Positions 25,499-35,608 of a stretch of 64,000 nt of DNA are shown here, one piece after another. Both the position numbers and the translations under genes were made by a program. This DNA comes from Elusimicrobia bacterium GWA2_61_42 (GTDB lineage Bacteria > Elusimicrobiota > Elusimicrobia > Elusimicrobiales > UBA9959), in the NCBI GenBank assembly GCA_001799615.1, contig MGTU01000028.1, positions 91,761 to 155,760 of the forward strand, given 5' to 3'. The notes beneath the pieces are model-generated. The model was not told the DNA's origin and searched no databases. It was given only the letters and a program-made list of their open reading frames with translations. The first letter of the stretch is position 1; every line of letters starts with the position of its first letter.

Positions 25499-28400
25499 AT
25501 GAAAAAAATGATTTTTACGGCGATCTCCATAGTCTGGCTGGCGGCCTCCGCGGGGGCCGGCGAAATAAGCGCAGGCGCCGTGCCGGGCTCCATCAACTAC
25601 CAGGGCCGCCTGGAACGGGACAACGCCCCCATCACCGGGCTGATACGCCTCCATTTCAAGATCTACAACGCCGCTGCCGGCGGCACGCTGCGCTGGACCA
25701 GCTCCGAAATAGAGGTCAGCGCCGCGCAGGGGATCTTCAGCGCCAGCATCACGCCCGCCTGGGACGTCTTTTCCCACGGCGAGACCCTTTACCTGGAAGT
25801 GCAGGTGGAAAGCGAGATCCTGACGCCGCGCGAGCCGCTGAGCAGCGTGGCCTACGCTATAGTGGCCAAGAAACTGGAGGACGGCGCCTCGATCTCGGTG
25901 ACCACGATCACGGCCAATTCCCAGACGGTGAACGGGGTAATACAGCTGAGCGGGGTAGGCAGCAAGATCTGCTTCAACACCAATAACTGCCTGGTCGACG
26001 CCACGGTCGCTACCGCGGCCGGCGGCATAACCGCGCCCGGCAACAGCTCCATTGAATCCGGCATCGGCGGGGTCGGCATCATGAGCTTTAAGACCTCCAA
26101 TATCGAGCGCATGCAGATAAAGGACAACCTGGGGGACGGGCGCGTGGCCATAGGCACGCAGGCCATCTCCAACCCGATGGGCACGCTGGACGTGGACGGC
26201 TCGCTCTACGTGGGCAATGCCGGCATTTATGACCGCAACGACGGAGAGATCAACATAAAAGAAGACCTGGTAGTCGAGGGCGGCGCTTTCAGGGGCACCG
26301 GCAACAACTATATAACCATGGGCGAGACCCTCAACACCCTTATAGCGGCCACCGATAACACCCCGCGCATGTGGCTGAATTCCGACGGAAATCTCGGCGT
26401 GGGCGCCGCCGCCGCCGCCGCCGAAAGGATCCACTCCAACGGGAATATCCGTTCCGATACGGGCCTCAGGGGCAACGCGGCGTCCGTAGGCGCGTATACC
26501 GGCTGGGCCTCCCTGGACAACGAAGTGCGCGCGGCCAACAGCAGGCATCTGCTGCTGCAGCAGAGCAATTCTTATAACGTGGGCATCGGCACCAATACCC
26601 CGACGGAAAAACTGCACGTCAAGGGCAGCATCCGCGCGGAAAAAGGCATTATCGCCGCCACCGCGGCCTTTTCAGGGGCGGTCAATGTCGACGGTAATTT
26701 TTCCGCCAACGGCAATAATCAGTGGGTTTACCTTTCAACCACTATAATTTACGGCACGCTGCAGGTAACAGGCGGCATAGGTTCCATGGCCGGCCTGCCC
26801 GCGTACCTGGCCTCCACCCAGACCTTTACGGGGCAGAATACCTTCGTCAACCAGGTGGCGGTTTCCAGCGACATCATCACTCCCAGCCGCCTGGGCGTGG
26901 CCGTGAAGGACTTCGACTTCCCCGGCTCGAGATACCTGCAGGTGGGCGACAATAAGTCGGAGTACGAAGACCAGGACACCTCGGCCTACCTTGTAGGCGG
27001 CAGCGCCGCCGACGCGAAGCTGCTGTTCTACCGCGGCCCGACCCTGGCCGGCACGCTGGAGACCCAGGACGGCACCAACCTGGCGCTGGTGGTCGGCGGC
27101 CAGACCAAAACCCTTACCGATGCCGTCTACCACCGCATACAGAACAGCGTGGTCTGGATCTCCACGGGCTTCGCCGGCACCCCGGCCATTTACGTCAGCT
27201 CCCTGGCAGGCAACGTGGGTATCGGCACGGTGGTGTCCGACCCGACCAATAAACTTACAGTGAACGGCAGCCTGCGCCTGACAGGCGCCGGCAGCGGCAT
27301 AATTTTCCCCAGCGGCAACGTGATGTCGGACCCGGGCAGCATCGCGGCGTCCGCCATCGCCAACGCGGGGGACGCCCTGGTGACGGCCAACACCCTCGGC
27401 GGCGGCGGCAGCGTTATTTTGCGCAATAACTCGGTTGACGGTCTGGTGGTGAATTCCGGCGGCAATATCGGCGTAGGCACACCCAGCCCCATAGCCAAGC
27501 TCAACGTGCGCGGCGGCGACCTGATCTTGGGCGCGCCCGCCAGCACTTACGGGGCCAACGGCGTAGAGGACCTGATAGTGGCCGGCAGCATGGTCTTCGA
27601 CGGGGCCCTGGTGCAGCGCTCGGCGTCCGCCGTGCAGTTGTCCAACCTGATCGTGGCGGGTGACGTCTACCTGTCCACCGGCACCGGCCGCAAGACCGGC
27701 ATAGGCACCAGCGCGCCGTATACGCTGCTGGACGTCAACGGCACCGCCCAATTCGGCCTGGGCGTGACAAAATCCACCTTTACCGCGGCCGGCGCGCTGC
27801 AACTGGCTACGCAGTTGCTGCCTGCTTACGGCGGCACCGGCATAGCCGGCGCCGGCGGAGTAAGTGACAGGATACTAAGGACCGCCAACGGCACCACCTG
27901 GACAGCGGGGCAGGCCGTCCTCACTACGGATGTAACGGGCATACTGCCTGCGGCGAACGGCGGCACCGGGAATGCGACAGGCCTCGCGGCCACCGCCAGT
28001 GCGCTGGCCGCCGACCCGATAGATTGCTTACTGCCCAACGTGGCGCTGGGCGTGAATGCCGCCGGCGTCGCCCAATGCTCCCAGCCCAGCAATGTGAGCG
28101 GCTCGGCCGCCACGGTGACCGGCGCGGCCCAGACGGCTATCACTTCAGTTGGCATCTTAAGCGGGCTGACCATGGGCGGCACCCTGGCTATGGGCGTAAA
28201 TAACATCACCGGCACCGGTGCCATTTCAGCCACCACGTTTAACGGTGCACTGAACGGCAACGCCAATACCGCCAGCGCGCTGTTCGCCGACCCCGGCGAT
28301 TGCGCGCTGCCTAATGTGGCCCTCGGAGTTAACGCCGCCGGCGTAGCCCAGTGCGGCCAGCCCAGCAATGTGAGCGGCTCGGCCGCCACGGTGACCGGCG

Positions 28401-28687
28401 CGGCCCAGACGGCTATCACTTCAGTGGGTACCTTAACCGGGTTGACTGTTACCGCCACCATTTCAGGCAGCATAAACGGCAACGCGAATACCGCCACTGC
28501 CTTGGCGGCCAACGGCACGAATTGCGCGGCAGGTTCCTTTGCCGTGGGGGTAAATGCTTCGGGAGTAGCGGAGTGCTCCGTGCTGATAGACACCCCCAGC
28601 GCGGGCAAAGCAGTCTGCTGGAAAACGGCGACCACGCTGGGATACTGCACTGATCCCTTTGTCGGGGGAGTGTGCACGTGCAATTAA
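25499..28687 (+). CDS. Large secreted repeat protein, tail-fibre/adhesin-like
   Basis: A 1062-residue protein with a signal peptide (cleavage after about residue 20, ASAGAG). Residues about 30-120 form a domain starting SINYQGRLERDNAPITG. About six copies follow of a 'GIGTxxPxxKLxVxG' unit, near residues 214, 300, 360, 571, 655 and 731, as seen in phage tail-fibre and bacterial adhesin stalks. The C terminus (about 780-1040) has GGTG repeats and two copies of a VALGVNAAGVAQC-QPSNVSG unit, encoded in part by a perfect 68-bp DNA repeat, and ends in a Cys-rich segment. It is probably a trimeric or fibrous surface structure; no receptor or ligand can be named. Confidence 0.7.
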   Translation: MKKMIFTAISIVWLAASAGAGEISAGAVPGSINYQGRLERDNAPITGLIRLHFKIYNAAAGGTLRWTSSEIEVSAAQGIFSASITPAWDVFSHGETLYLEVQVESEILTPREPLSSVAYAIVAKKLEDGASISVTTITANSQTVNGVIQLSGVGSKICFNTNNCLVDATVATAAGGITAPGNSSIESGIGGVGIMSFKTSNIERMQIKDNLGDGRVAIGTQAISNPMGTLDVDGSLYVGNAGIYDRNDGEINIKEDLVVEGGAFRGTGNNYITMGETLNTLIAATDNTPRMWLNSDGNLGVGAAAAAAERIHSNGNIRSDTGLRGNAASVGAYTGWASLDNEVRAANSRHLLLQQSNSYNVGIGTNTPTEKLHVKGSIRAEKGIIAATAAFSGAVNVDGNFSANGNNQWVYLSTTIIYGTLQVTGGIGSMAGLPAYLASTQTFTGQNTFVNQVAVSSDIITPSRLGVAVKDFDFPGSRYLQVGDNKSEYEDQDTSAYLVGGSAADAKLLFYRGPTLAGTLETQDGTNLALVVGGQTKTLTDAVYHRIQNSVVWISTGFAGTPAIYVSSLAGNVGIGTVVSDPTNKLTVNGSLRLTGAGSGIIFPSGNVMSDPGSIAASAIANAGDALVTANTLGGGGSVILRNNSVDGLVVNSGGNIGVGTPSPIAKLNVRGGDLILGAPASTYGANGVEDLIVAGSMVFDGALVQRSASAVQLSNLIVAGDVYLSTGTGRKTGIGTSAPYTLLDVNGTAQFGLGVTKSTFTAAGALQLATQLLPAYGGTGIAGAGGVSDRILRTANGTTWTAGQAVLTTDVTGILPAANGGTGNATGLAATASALAADPIDCLLPNVALGVNAAGVAQCSQPSNVSGSAATVTGAAQTAITSVGILSGLTMGGTLAMGVNNITGTGAISATTFNGALNGNANTASALFADPGDCALPNVALGVNAAGVAQCGQPSNVSGSAATVTGAAQTAITSVGTLTGLTVTATISGSINGNANTATALAANGTNCAAGSFAVGVNASGVAECSVLIDTPSAGKAVCWKTATTLGYCTDPFVGGVCTCN
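28082..28149 (+). repeat. 68-bp direct repeat, copy 1
   Basis: Identical to 28358-28425. In frame within the surface protein gene and encoding the QPSNVSGSAATVTGAAQTAI segment. Spacing between copies is 276 bp, a multiple of three, so recombination between copies would delete or duplicate 92 residues without a frameshift. Confidence 0.9.
28358..28425 (+). repeat. 68-bp direct repeat, copy 2
   Basis: Perfect second copy of the repeat at 28082-28149, in the same reading frame. The flanks diverge quickly at synonymous positions, so this perfect block stands out as a recent or maintained duplication. Confidence 0.9.
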
Positions 28688-28694
28688 GAAAGAC

Positions 28695-29963
28695 TTAACT
28701 GACGGCGGAGGTTATTGTCGAGACGGTTTTTGCGGTGGCGCCGCGCAGGCCCGAGAGGGTTTTAGCGGCGCTGGAGCGGGCGGCCTGCAGGGCCGGGGTA
28801 TCGGTGAGAAGTTCGGAAAGTTTTGCTGCCAACTGAGGGGCGGTTTCCACAAGGAAGCCGCCCTTTTCTTTTATAAGAGCGTCCCCCGCGTGCCGGGCAT
28901 TGCCGTAATTGGGGCCGAACAGGGCGGGCTTTGAAAAGAGCGCCGGCTCGAGCAGGTTATGTCCGCCGGTATTATCCAGCGTGCCGCCTACGAAACAGAC
29001 CGCGGACGCGGAATAGAAGGCCTGCAGCAGCCCCATGGCGTCCACGATCAGGCAGTCGGTAGCCTCCGGCACCAGCGCGGAGGACCAGCGCATGAAGGCG
29101 GCGCCCCGCTCTTTCAGGACCGCTTCCGACGCGAAGAGTTTTTCGGGATGGCGCGGCACCAGCACCAGCTTGAGTCCGGGTACGGCCTTCCTGGCCTCCA
29201 GCCAGGCCTGGATCACTACGGGCTCCTCTTCGGGGTGGGTGCTGCCGGCGGTAAAAACAGGAGCGTCGCCCCAATCCGAGGCCTCAAAAAAATGTCGGAC
29301 CTGGTCCTGTCCCGCGGGAGACACCCCGAGCAGGTCGTACTTCAGGTTCCCGGTCGTCTGGACCTTGTCTTTCAGCCCCGACAGGCCGCGGAACCTTTCA
29401 GCGTCCGCTTCCGTCTGCGCCAGGACCTGCTTAACGCCCGAGAAAGCCAGCCGGGTAAGGGGGCCGAGGACCTTGTAGAGTCCCAGCGTCTTCTGTGAGA
29501 TCCTGGCGTTCACCATGAAGACAGGCACGCCGGCGCGCGCGGCGGCGTACAGCGTGGCCGGCCAGATCTCGGTCTCGGCCACCACCAGCATAAGCGGGTT
29601 GTTCTTTTTGATGAAATTGGCGGCCGAGAAGTAGAAATCGAGAGGCGCCAGGCGGGCGGCTCCCAGTTTGGCGCCCTCGGCGCGGCCGGAGGCGGTGGAG
29701 GACGTGATAAGCAGGGGAGCTTTGAAGGCCGCGGAGAGTTCAGGCGCCAGTTTCGAGATCGCCTTTACCTCGCCCAGGGACGCGGCGTGGATCCAGACGG
29801 GGCGGGGGCCTTCGCTGGCCGGCACCAGCCCCAGCCTTTCCTTGAGTTCGCCGCCAAGGCTTTTCATCAGGGAGCGGCGGGGGGAAAACAGGAAAAAAAC
29901 GGCGTAGAGCCCGGCGATAACCGGGGCCAGCAGGCTGTAGATGAGCAGGAGTATGTGGCCCAT
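28695..29963 (-). CDS. waaA: 3-deoxy-D-manno-octulosonic acid transferase
   Basis: A 422-residue Kdo transferase that attaches Kdo to lipid IVA at the inner membrane. It has an N-terminal membrane anchor, WIHAASLGEVKAI, ISSTASGRAEG-like (here TSSTASGRAEGAKL), VAETEIWP, FMVNARIS, AGSTHPEEEPVV and, in the donor site, VGGTLDNTGGHNLLEPA. Length matches WaaA. It converges with the surface-protein gene, only 7 nt apart with no visible terminator. It ends the minus-strand string starting at yebC. Confidence 0.95.
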   Translation of the reverse strand: MGHILLLIYSLLAPVIAGLYAVFFLFSPRRSLMKSLGGELKERLGLVPASEGPRPVWIHAASLGEVKAISKLAPELSAAFKAPLLITSSTASGRAEGAKLGAARLAPLDFYFSAANFIKKNNPLMLVVAETEIWPATLYAAARAGVPVFMVNARISQKTLGLYKVLGPLTRLAFSGVKQVLAQTEADAERFRGLSGLKDKVQTTGNLKYDLLGVSPAGQDQVRHFFEASDWGDAPVFTAGSTHPEEEPVVIQAWLEARKAVPGLKLVLVPRHPEKLFASEAVLKERGAAFMRWSSALVPEATDCLIVDAMGLLQAFYSASAVCFVGGTLDNTGGHNLLEPALFSKPALFGPNYGNARHAGDALIKEKGGFLVETAPQLAAKLSELLTDTPALQAARSSAAKTLSGLRGATAKTVSTITSAVS

Positions 29964-29980
29964 GGAGCGGGACCGAAAGC

Positions 29981-30613
29981 TTACTTCTTGGAGGCCGCCG
30001 CGGCCTTTTTCTTTTTCTTGGAAAGCCAGGGCAGGGCGAAGACCGCGGAATACTTGGGAGAAAAAGCGCCGGTATCGAAGGAAACGCCTATCTTGGCCGC
30101 GTCCAGCCTGGCGAACAGGCTTTTTATCAGTTCGTTCTCGAACAGCGGCACGGCCGTGGCTTCCTGCGGGGGGAGTTCCGGTTCCGGGCAGGAGGAGATG
30201 TAGATGGCCGGCCCGAGTTCGAAGCCTTCCGGTTCCGCTTCCCTTAAAGCCAGCTCCGAGGTGACGCCTACCGCCGTCTGCAGGAACACCTGCGCGGCTA
30301 TGCGCCCCAGCCGTTTGTGCGTCTCGTCGACCGGGTTGGCCAGCTTTTCTTCGAAGCTGGCGCCCAGGGTAAGGATGCCCGCCGTAAGCGGCTGGCGCGC
30401 GGCCCCGCTTATCTTCAGGGCGGCTTCGTCGTCGGCGGCGAGGTATTCGAAGACCACGGCGGGTTCCAGCGCGGCGGCCAGCGCGGCGGCGTGCTCGCGC
30501 ACGGCGGCCTCGTCGGCCAGCCCCGCGCCGGCAAGGTCCAGCTTGTGCTTGCGCGCCTTGCGCAGCACCTCGTAGGAGTATACCGGGATCTTGAACCGCT
30601 TGATCTTTCTCAC
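29981..30613 (-). CDS. Unrecognised protein between secF and waaA
   Basis: A 210-residue soluble alpha/beta protein without signal peptide or membrane helix that I do not recognise. It starts KIKRFKIPVYSYEVLRKARK, has an Ala/Glu-rich middle and ends in a lysine-rich tail (SKKKKKAAAASKK). The segment LPPQEATAVPLFENELIKSL and a single SSCPEPE Cys are its most distinctive features. It lies 25 nt after secF and 17 nt before waaA on the same strand, so it is probably co-transcribed. Codon use is like its neighbours. Confidence 0.7.
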   Translation of the reverse strand: MRKIKRFKIPVYSYEVLRKARKHKLDLAGAGLADEAAVREHAAALAAALEPAVVFEYLAADDEAALKISGAARQPLTAGILTLGASFEEKLANPVDETHKRLGRIAAQVFLQTAVGVTSELALREAEPEGFELGPAIYISSCPEPELPPQEATAVPLFENELIKSLFARLDAAKIGVSFDTGAFSPKYSAVFALPWLSKKKKKAAAASKK

Positions 30614-30638
30614 TTCTTCTCCGTAGCCGCGCCCGCGC

Positions 30639-31529
30639 TTACTTCCGCTTGCCTTCCCACTGGTAAACCAGCGGGGTGGCTATCGCTATGGTGGAATAGG
30701 TGCCGCAGATGGAGCCTATCAGCATGGTGAAGGCGAAGTTATTGATGACTTCGCCGCCGAAGAGGAACAGCACCGCCACCACGGCCAGCACCGTGAAGTT
30801 GGTGATCAGCGTGCGCGACAGCGTTTCGTTGACGCTGGTATTGGCCAGCTGGCCCAGCGGCATCTTGGGGAACATGCGCATATTTTCGCGCATGCGGTCG
30901 AAGATGACGATGGTGTCGTTGATGGAGTAGCCGGCTATGGTCAGCAGGGCCGCCACGATCACCAGGTCTATCTCCCGGTTGGTGATGGACAGCGCGCCCG
31001 CGGCCACGAACACGTCGTGCATAAGGGCCAGCACGCCGGCGGCGCCCCAAACGGGGTTGGCGAACCGGAAGGCCACGTAGACGATGATGCCGAACAGCGA
31101 CAGGATGAAGGCGAACAGGGCCTTCTTGGCCAGATCGCGGCCCACCACGGGGCCTACGTAGTCGCGTTTTTCCTCGGTGAACTTATTGCCGGGGAAGCTG
31201 GCGGCGAAGCCGGCCATTATTTTGTCGGAGATCTCGTTGACCTTCTCCTGCGAGCCCTTTACCTTTATCTGGTAGGCGTTGCGGTCGGTAAAGCTCTGTA
31301 TGGAGGTCTCCAGGCCGGCCTGGCTCATGGCCCCGCGCACCTGCGCGGTAGTGACCGGGGATTCGAACCGCACCTGCAGCAGCGTGCCGCCGGTGAAATC
31401 CAGGCCCAGGTTAAGGCCTTTCACGGCCATGGAGGCCGCGCCGGCGGCTATCATCACGGCCGAGATCCCGAAGAAAATAAAACGCTTGCCTATGAAGTTA
31501 ATGTTCGTCTTTTTTATAAGTACCATCAT
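30639..31529 (-). CDS. secF: Protein translocase subunit SecF
   Basis: A 296-residue, six-helix inner-membrane protein that, with SecD, uses the proton gradient to pull exported proteins out of SecYEG. It has LNLGLDFTGGTLLQVRF after the first helix, the periplasmic P domain, then AGYSINDTIVIFDRMREN and NETLSRTLITNFTVL, all typical of SecF. The start is the first of two consecutive ATG codons (31529 or 31526), overlapping the secD stop as ATGA. Confidence 0.97.
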   Translation of the reverse strand: MMVLIKKTNINFIGKRFIFFGISAVMIAAGAASMAVKGLNLGLDFTGGTLLQVRFESPVTTAQVRGAMSQAGLETSIQSFTDRNAYQIKVKGSQEKVNEISDKIMAGFAASFPGNKFTEEKRDYVGPVVGRDLAKKALFAFILSLFGIIVYVAFRFANPVWGAAGVLALMHDVFVAAGALSITNREIDLVIVAALLTIAGYSINDTIVIFDRMRENMRMFPKMPLGQLANTSVNETLSRTLITNFTVLAVVAVLFLFGGEVINNFAFTMLIGSICGTYSTIAIATPLVYQWEGKRK

Positions 31530-32959
31530 ATGCTGAGCTCCTTGGGGTTGGAAGTGAGCCAGAACTCATAGATAGCCCTGGTCACAAAAACCGAGGTGAA
31601 CATACCGACCAGCAGACCGATGGTCAGCGTTACGGCGAAGCCTTTGACCGGGCCGGAGCCGAACTGGAACAGGAAGATGGCCGCTATCCAGGTGGTCACG
31701 TTGGAGTCCAGGATGGCGCTCCAGGCCTTGTCAAAGGAGACCGGGATGACCATGGCCACGGGCTTGGACAGCAGGAGTTCTTCGCGCATGCGCTCCAGTA
31801 TCAGCACGTTGGCGTCGATAGCCATCGCCAGCGACAGGATGATGCCGGCTATGCCGGGCAGCGTAAGCGTGGCGCCGAAGTAGCTCATGGCCGCGGCCAG
31901 GAACACGAAGTTCAGGGCCAGGGCCACGTCGGACACGAAACCGCCCGCGCGGTAATAGACCAGCATGAAGGCGATCACGATGATGAAGCCGATAGCCGCG
32001 GCCGAAAGGCCTTTCTTAATAGAGTCTTCGCCGAGGCCGGGGCCTACGACGCGCTTCTCTATGATGTTGACCGGGGCGGGCAGGGCGCCGGCGCGCAGGA
32101 TGATGGCCAGGTTGCGGGCTTCTTCAAGGGTAAAGGACCCCTCGATGACGCCGGAACCGCCGCCGATGCGGCTCTTTATGACCGGGGCGGAATGGACGAC
32201 GTTGTCGAGGACTATGGCCAGGTACTTGTTGACGTTGGCGCCGGTGAATTCCTCGAACAGCTTGCCGCCTTCCTTGTTAAAGGTAAAGCCTATGCTGGGC
32301 GTGCCGAACTGCTGGTCGGTTTCCACCCTGGCGTTCTCCAGGTAGGAGCCGGTTACGGGCACGTTGCCTTCAAGCACGTAATAGCGGGCCCTTTCGCCGT
32401 CGGGGCCGGGGGCGGCCTTGCAGAGAATGGCGCCCTTGGGCATCAGTTTGGCCACTTCGGGAAGCAGCACGCCTTTCTTGTCGAAGGGGGGCTCGTTCAT
32501 GCCGTCCACCTTGGAGAGCACGGCCTGGGCCGCGTCCGAGGTGTTTACCAGCCTGAACTCGAGCTGGGCGGTCTTGCCTATCAGGTTCTCGGCTTCCTCG
32601 GTATTGGAGATGCCGGGCAGGTCCACGGAGATCCAGCGTTCGCCCTGGCGGGAGATGGGCGTTTCGCCCACGCCGTACTGGTCTACGCGGTTGCGGATGA
32701 TCTCGATGGCGCGGGTCATGGCGTCATTGAGCTTTTCCTTCTTGTCGAGCTTTTCGACGTCCAGCTCCAGCAGCAGGTGCGTGCCGCCGCGCAGGTCGAG
32801 GCCCAGGTTAAGGATGCGCTTGGGGCGCATGCGCATGGCCTCTACTTTGGTTCTCTCGTCGTTGGTCTTGGAGTACCAGTCCACGGAGGGGTACAGCAGC
32901 CATAACGAAAGGATGAGGAGGCCCAGTACGGTGCCTATCTTCCAATGTAATTTGTTCAT
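31526..32959 (-). CDS. secD: Protein translocase subunit SecD
   Basis: A 477-residue partner of SecF. Seen are LGLDLRGGTHLLLELD after helix 1, RNRVDQYGVGETPISRQG with the P1 domain, the P1 head region in the middle, and IDANVLILERMREEL near the C-terminal helices. Length is close to short-type SecD. It lies 25 nt after yajC, in the standard yajC-secD-secF order. Confidence 0.97.
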   Translation of the reverse strand: MNKLHWKIGTVLGLLILSLWLLYPSVDWYSKTNDERTKVEAMRMRPKRILNLGLDLRGGTHLLLELDVEKLDKKEKLNDAMTRAIEIIRNRVDQYGVGETPISRQGERWISVDLPGISNTEEAENLIGKTAQLEFRLVNTSDAAQAVLSKVDGMNEPPFDKKGVLLPEVAKLMPKGAILCKAAPGPDGERARYYVLEGNVPVTGSYLENARVETDQQFGTPSIGFTFNKEGGKLFEEFTGANVNKYLAIVLDNVVHSAPVIKSRIGGGSGVIEGSFTLEEARNLAIILRAGALPAPVNIIEKRVVGPGLGEDSIKKGLSAAAIGFIIVIAFMLVYYRAGGFVSDVALALNFVFLAAAMSYFGATLTLPGIAGIILSLAMAIDANVLILERMREELLLSKPVAMVIPVSFDKAWSAILDSNVTTWIAAIFLFQFGSGPVKGFAVTLTIGLLVGMFTSVFVTRAIYEFWLTSNPKELSI

Positions 32960-32984
32960 TTCCTATTGCTCCTTGTGCGTGGGG

Positions 32985-33260
32985 TCACTTAACGGCGTTC
33001 ATTACCGCGCCTACGGCGCTGCGGGTGAAGACCGCTTTTACGCCTTTGGCTATTTCGAGTTCCACTTCCTCTTCTTTTATCGACGATATAACGCCGATCA
33101 GGCCGCCGCGGGTTATAACCCTGTCGCCGGGTTTAAGGGCTTCAAGCATTTTCTTGGTTTCTTTCAGCTGTTTCTGCTGGGGGCGGATAAGCAGGAAATA
33201 GAATATCACGGCCACGGCCACAAAGGGCACTAACTGCATGAGGGCTCCGTTCTGGTTCAT
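32985..33260 (-). CDS. yajC: Preprotein translocase accessory subunit YajC
   Basis: A 91-residue protein with one transmembrane helix (residues about 7-23), then LLIRPQQKQLKETKKMLEALKPGDRVITRGG, the YajC hallmark. It associates with SecDF-YidC. A strong GGAGGA ribosome site precedes the ATG. A TACAAT box about 45 nt upstream on the minus strand may be a -10 element, so sec genes may have their own promoter. Confidence 0.95.
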   Translation of the reverse strand: MNQNGALMQLVPFVAVAVIFYFLLIRPQQKQLKETKKMLEALKPGDRVITRGGLIGVISSIKEEEVELEIAKGVKAVFTRSAVGAVMNAVK

Positions 33261-33353
33261 TGTTCCTCCGTCGTCGTCAGACTTAACGTTAATTATTGTA
33301 ACAAATTTTTAGGGCCCCTAAGTATCCCGGGGCCGGGCGCCGCCGTCAGGAGG

Positions 33354-34499
<1,146 letters not shown>

Positions 34500-34561
34500 T
34501 TAATATTTTTACCAAAAACTTTCGAAAATACCGGCCTGCAAAACTTCAATATAAAACCCTC

Positions 34562-35608
34562 TTAAAGAACCAGCATCGAGTCGCCGTAAGAATAGAAGCG
34601 GTACTTTTCCTTTACGGCTTCGGTGTAAGCTTTCAAAAGCAGTTCGCGGCCGGCGAAGGCCGCGGTCATGTAGAGGGGGGCTGACTCCGGCACGTGCAGG
34701 TTGGTGATAAAGGCGCCGGCCACCTTGAAGTTGTAGCCGGGGCGGATGAACAGCCCGGCCTTGCCGGAGCCGGAGGCGACTACGCCGTTCTCGTCGGAGA
34801 AAGTTTCCAGGGTGCGCATCGAGGAGGTGCCCACCGCCACTATCCTGCCGCCGGCGGATTTGTGCTCGTTAATCGCGGCGGCTGCGGCCGCCGGCACCGA
34901 GCAGGCTTCTTCCATCATCACGTGGGCCGCGGGGTCTTCCGAGCGCACCGGCCTGAACGTGCCCCAGCCGATATGCAGCGTGACGAACGCCGTTTTTACC
35001 CCGGCGGCGGCCAGCCGGGAGAAGAGGTCCGGCGTAAAATGGAAGCCGGCGGTGTGCGCCGCGATGGAGCCGGCCTCGGCCGCGTAGACGGTCTGGTAAT
35101 TGGGTTCGTCGGGGGGGGCTTCCACGCCCCGGCGCGCGCGGGCTTTCAGGATGTACTGCGGCAGCGGCACGGCGCCGTTGGCGGCCAGGTAGGCTTCGTC
35201 CACCGGGGCAGAAAATCTGAAAGTGTAGCTGCCGTCGGGATTGCGGGCCAGGCATTCGGCCTGCCTGCCCGCGGGGCAGGTCAGGACCTGGCCCGGCGTT
35301 ATCTTGCGGCACAGCCCGGTCCAGACCAGGTTATCCGCGCCGCAGGGCGCCATCAGCAGGATCTCCGACTTGCCGCCGGTGGCCTTGACCGCCTCCAGGC
35401 GCGCCTTCCAGACCTTGCTGCGGTTGAGCACCAGCAGGTCCTTGGGGCCCAGGAATTCCGGCAGGTCGGCGAAACGCCTGTGCAGCAGCGCCCCGTCGGA
35501 GCGGCGCACCGCCAGCAGGCGCGAAGCGTCGCGCGGCTCGGCCGGCCGGTCCGCGATCAGCGGGTCGATCTCGAGGGAGGAAAATTCTTTCAGGGAGGCT
35601 TCAGTCAT
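34562..35608 (-). CDS. queA: S-adenosylmethionine:tRNA ribosyltransferase-isomerase
   Basis: A 348-residue enzyme that moves the ribosyl part of SAM onto preQ1-tRNA to form epoxyqueuosine. Seen are ALLHRRFADLPEFLGPKDLLVLNRSKV, YQTVYAAEAGSIAAHTAGFHF, TLHIGWGTFRPVRSED and FIRPGYNFKVAGAFITNLHV, which are QueA signatures. It overlaps the spoIID-like gene by 8 nt. With tgt it gives two queuosine steps; preQ1 synthesis genes are not in the window. Confidence 0.98.
   Translation of the reverse strand: MTEASLKEFSSLEIDPLIADRPAEPRDASRLLAVRRSDGALLHRRFADLPEFLGPKDLLVLNRSKVWKARLEAVKATGGKSEILLMAPCGADNLVWTGLCRKITPGQVLTCPAGRQAECLARNPDGSYTFRFSAPVDEAYLAANGAVPLPQYILKARARRGVEAPPDEPNYQTVYAAEAGSIAAHTAGFHFTPDLFSRLAAAGVKTAFVTLHIGWGTFRPVRSEDPAAHVMMEEACSVPAAAAAAINEHKSAGGRIVAVGTSSMRTLETFSDENGVVASGSGKAGLFIRPGYNFKVAGAFITNLHVPESAPLYMTAAFAGRELLLKAYTEAVKEKYRFYSYGDSMLVL

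Noticed and set aside
28082..28425. CRISPR-like or mobile-element repeat
   Set aside because: Only two copies, in frame inside a surface-protein gene, no spacers of even size and no cas or transposase genes.
25499..28687. Prophage tail-fibre gene
   Set aside because: The repeats look phage-like, but there is a signal peptide and no capsid, terminase, integrase or other tail genes nearby.
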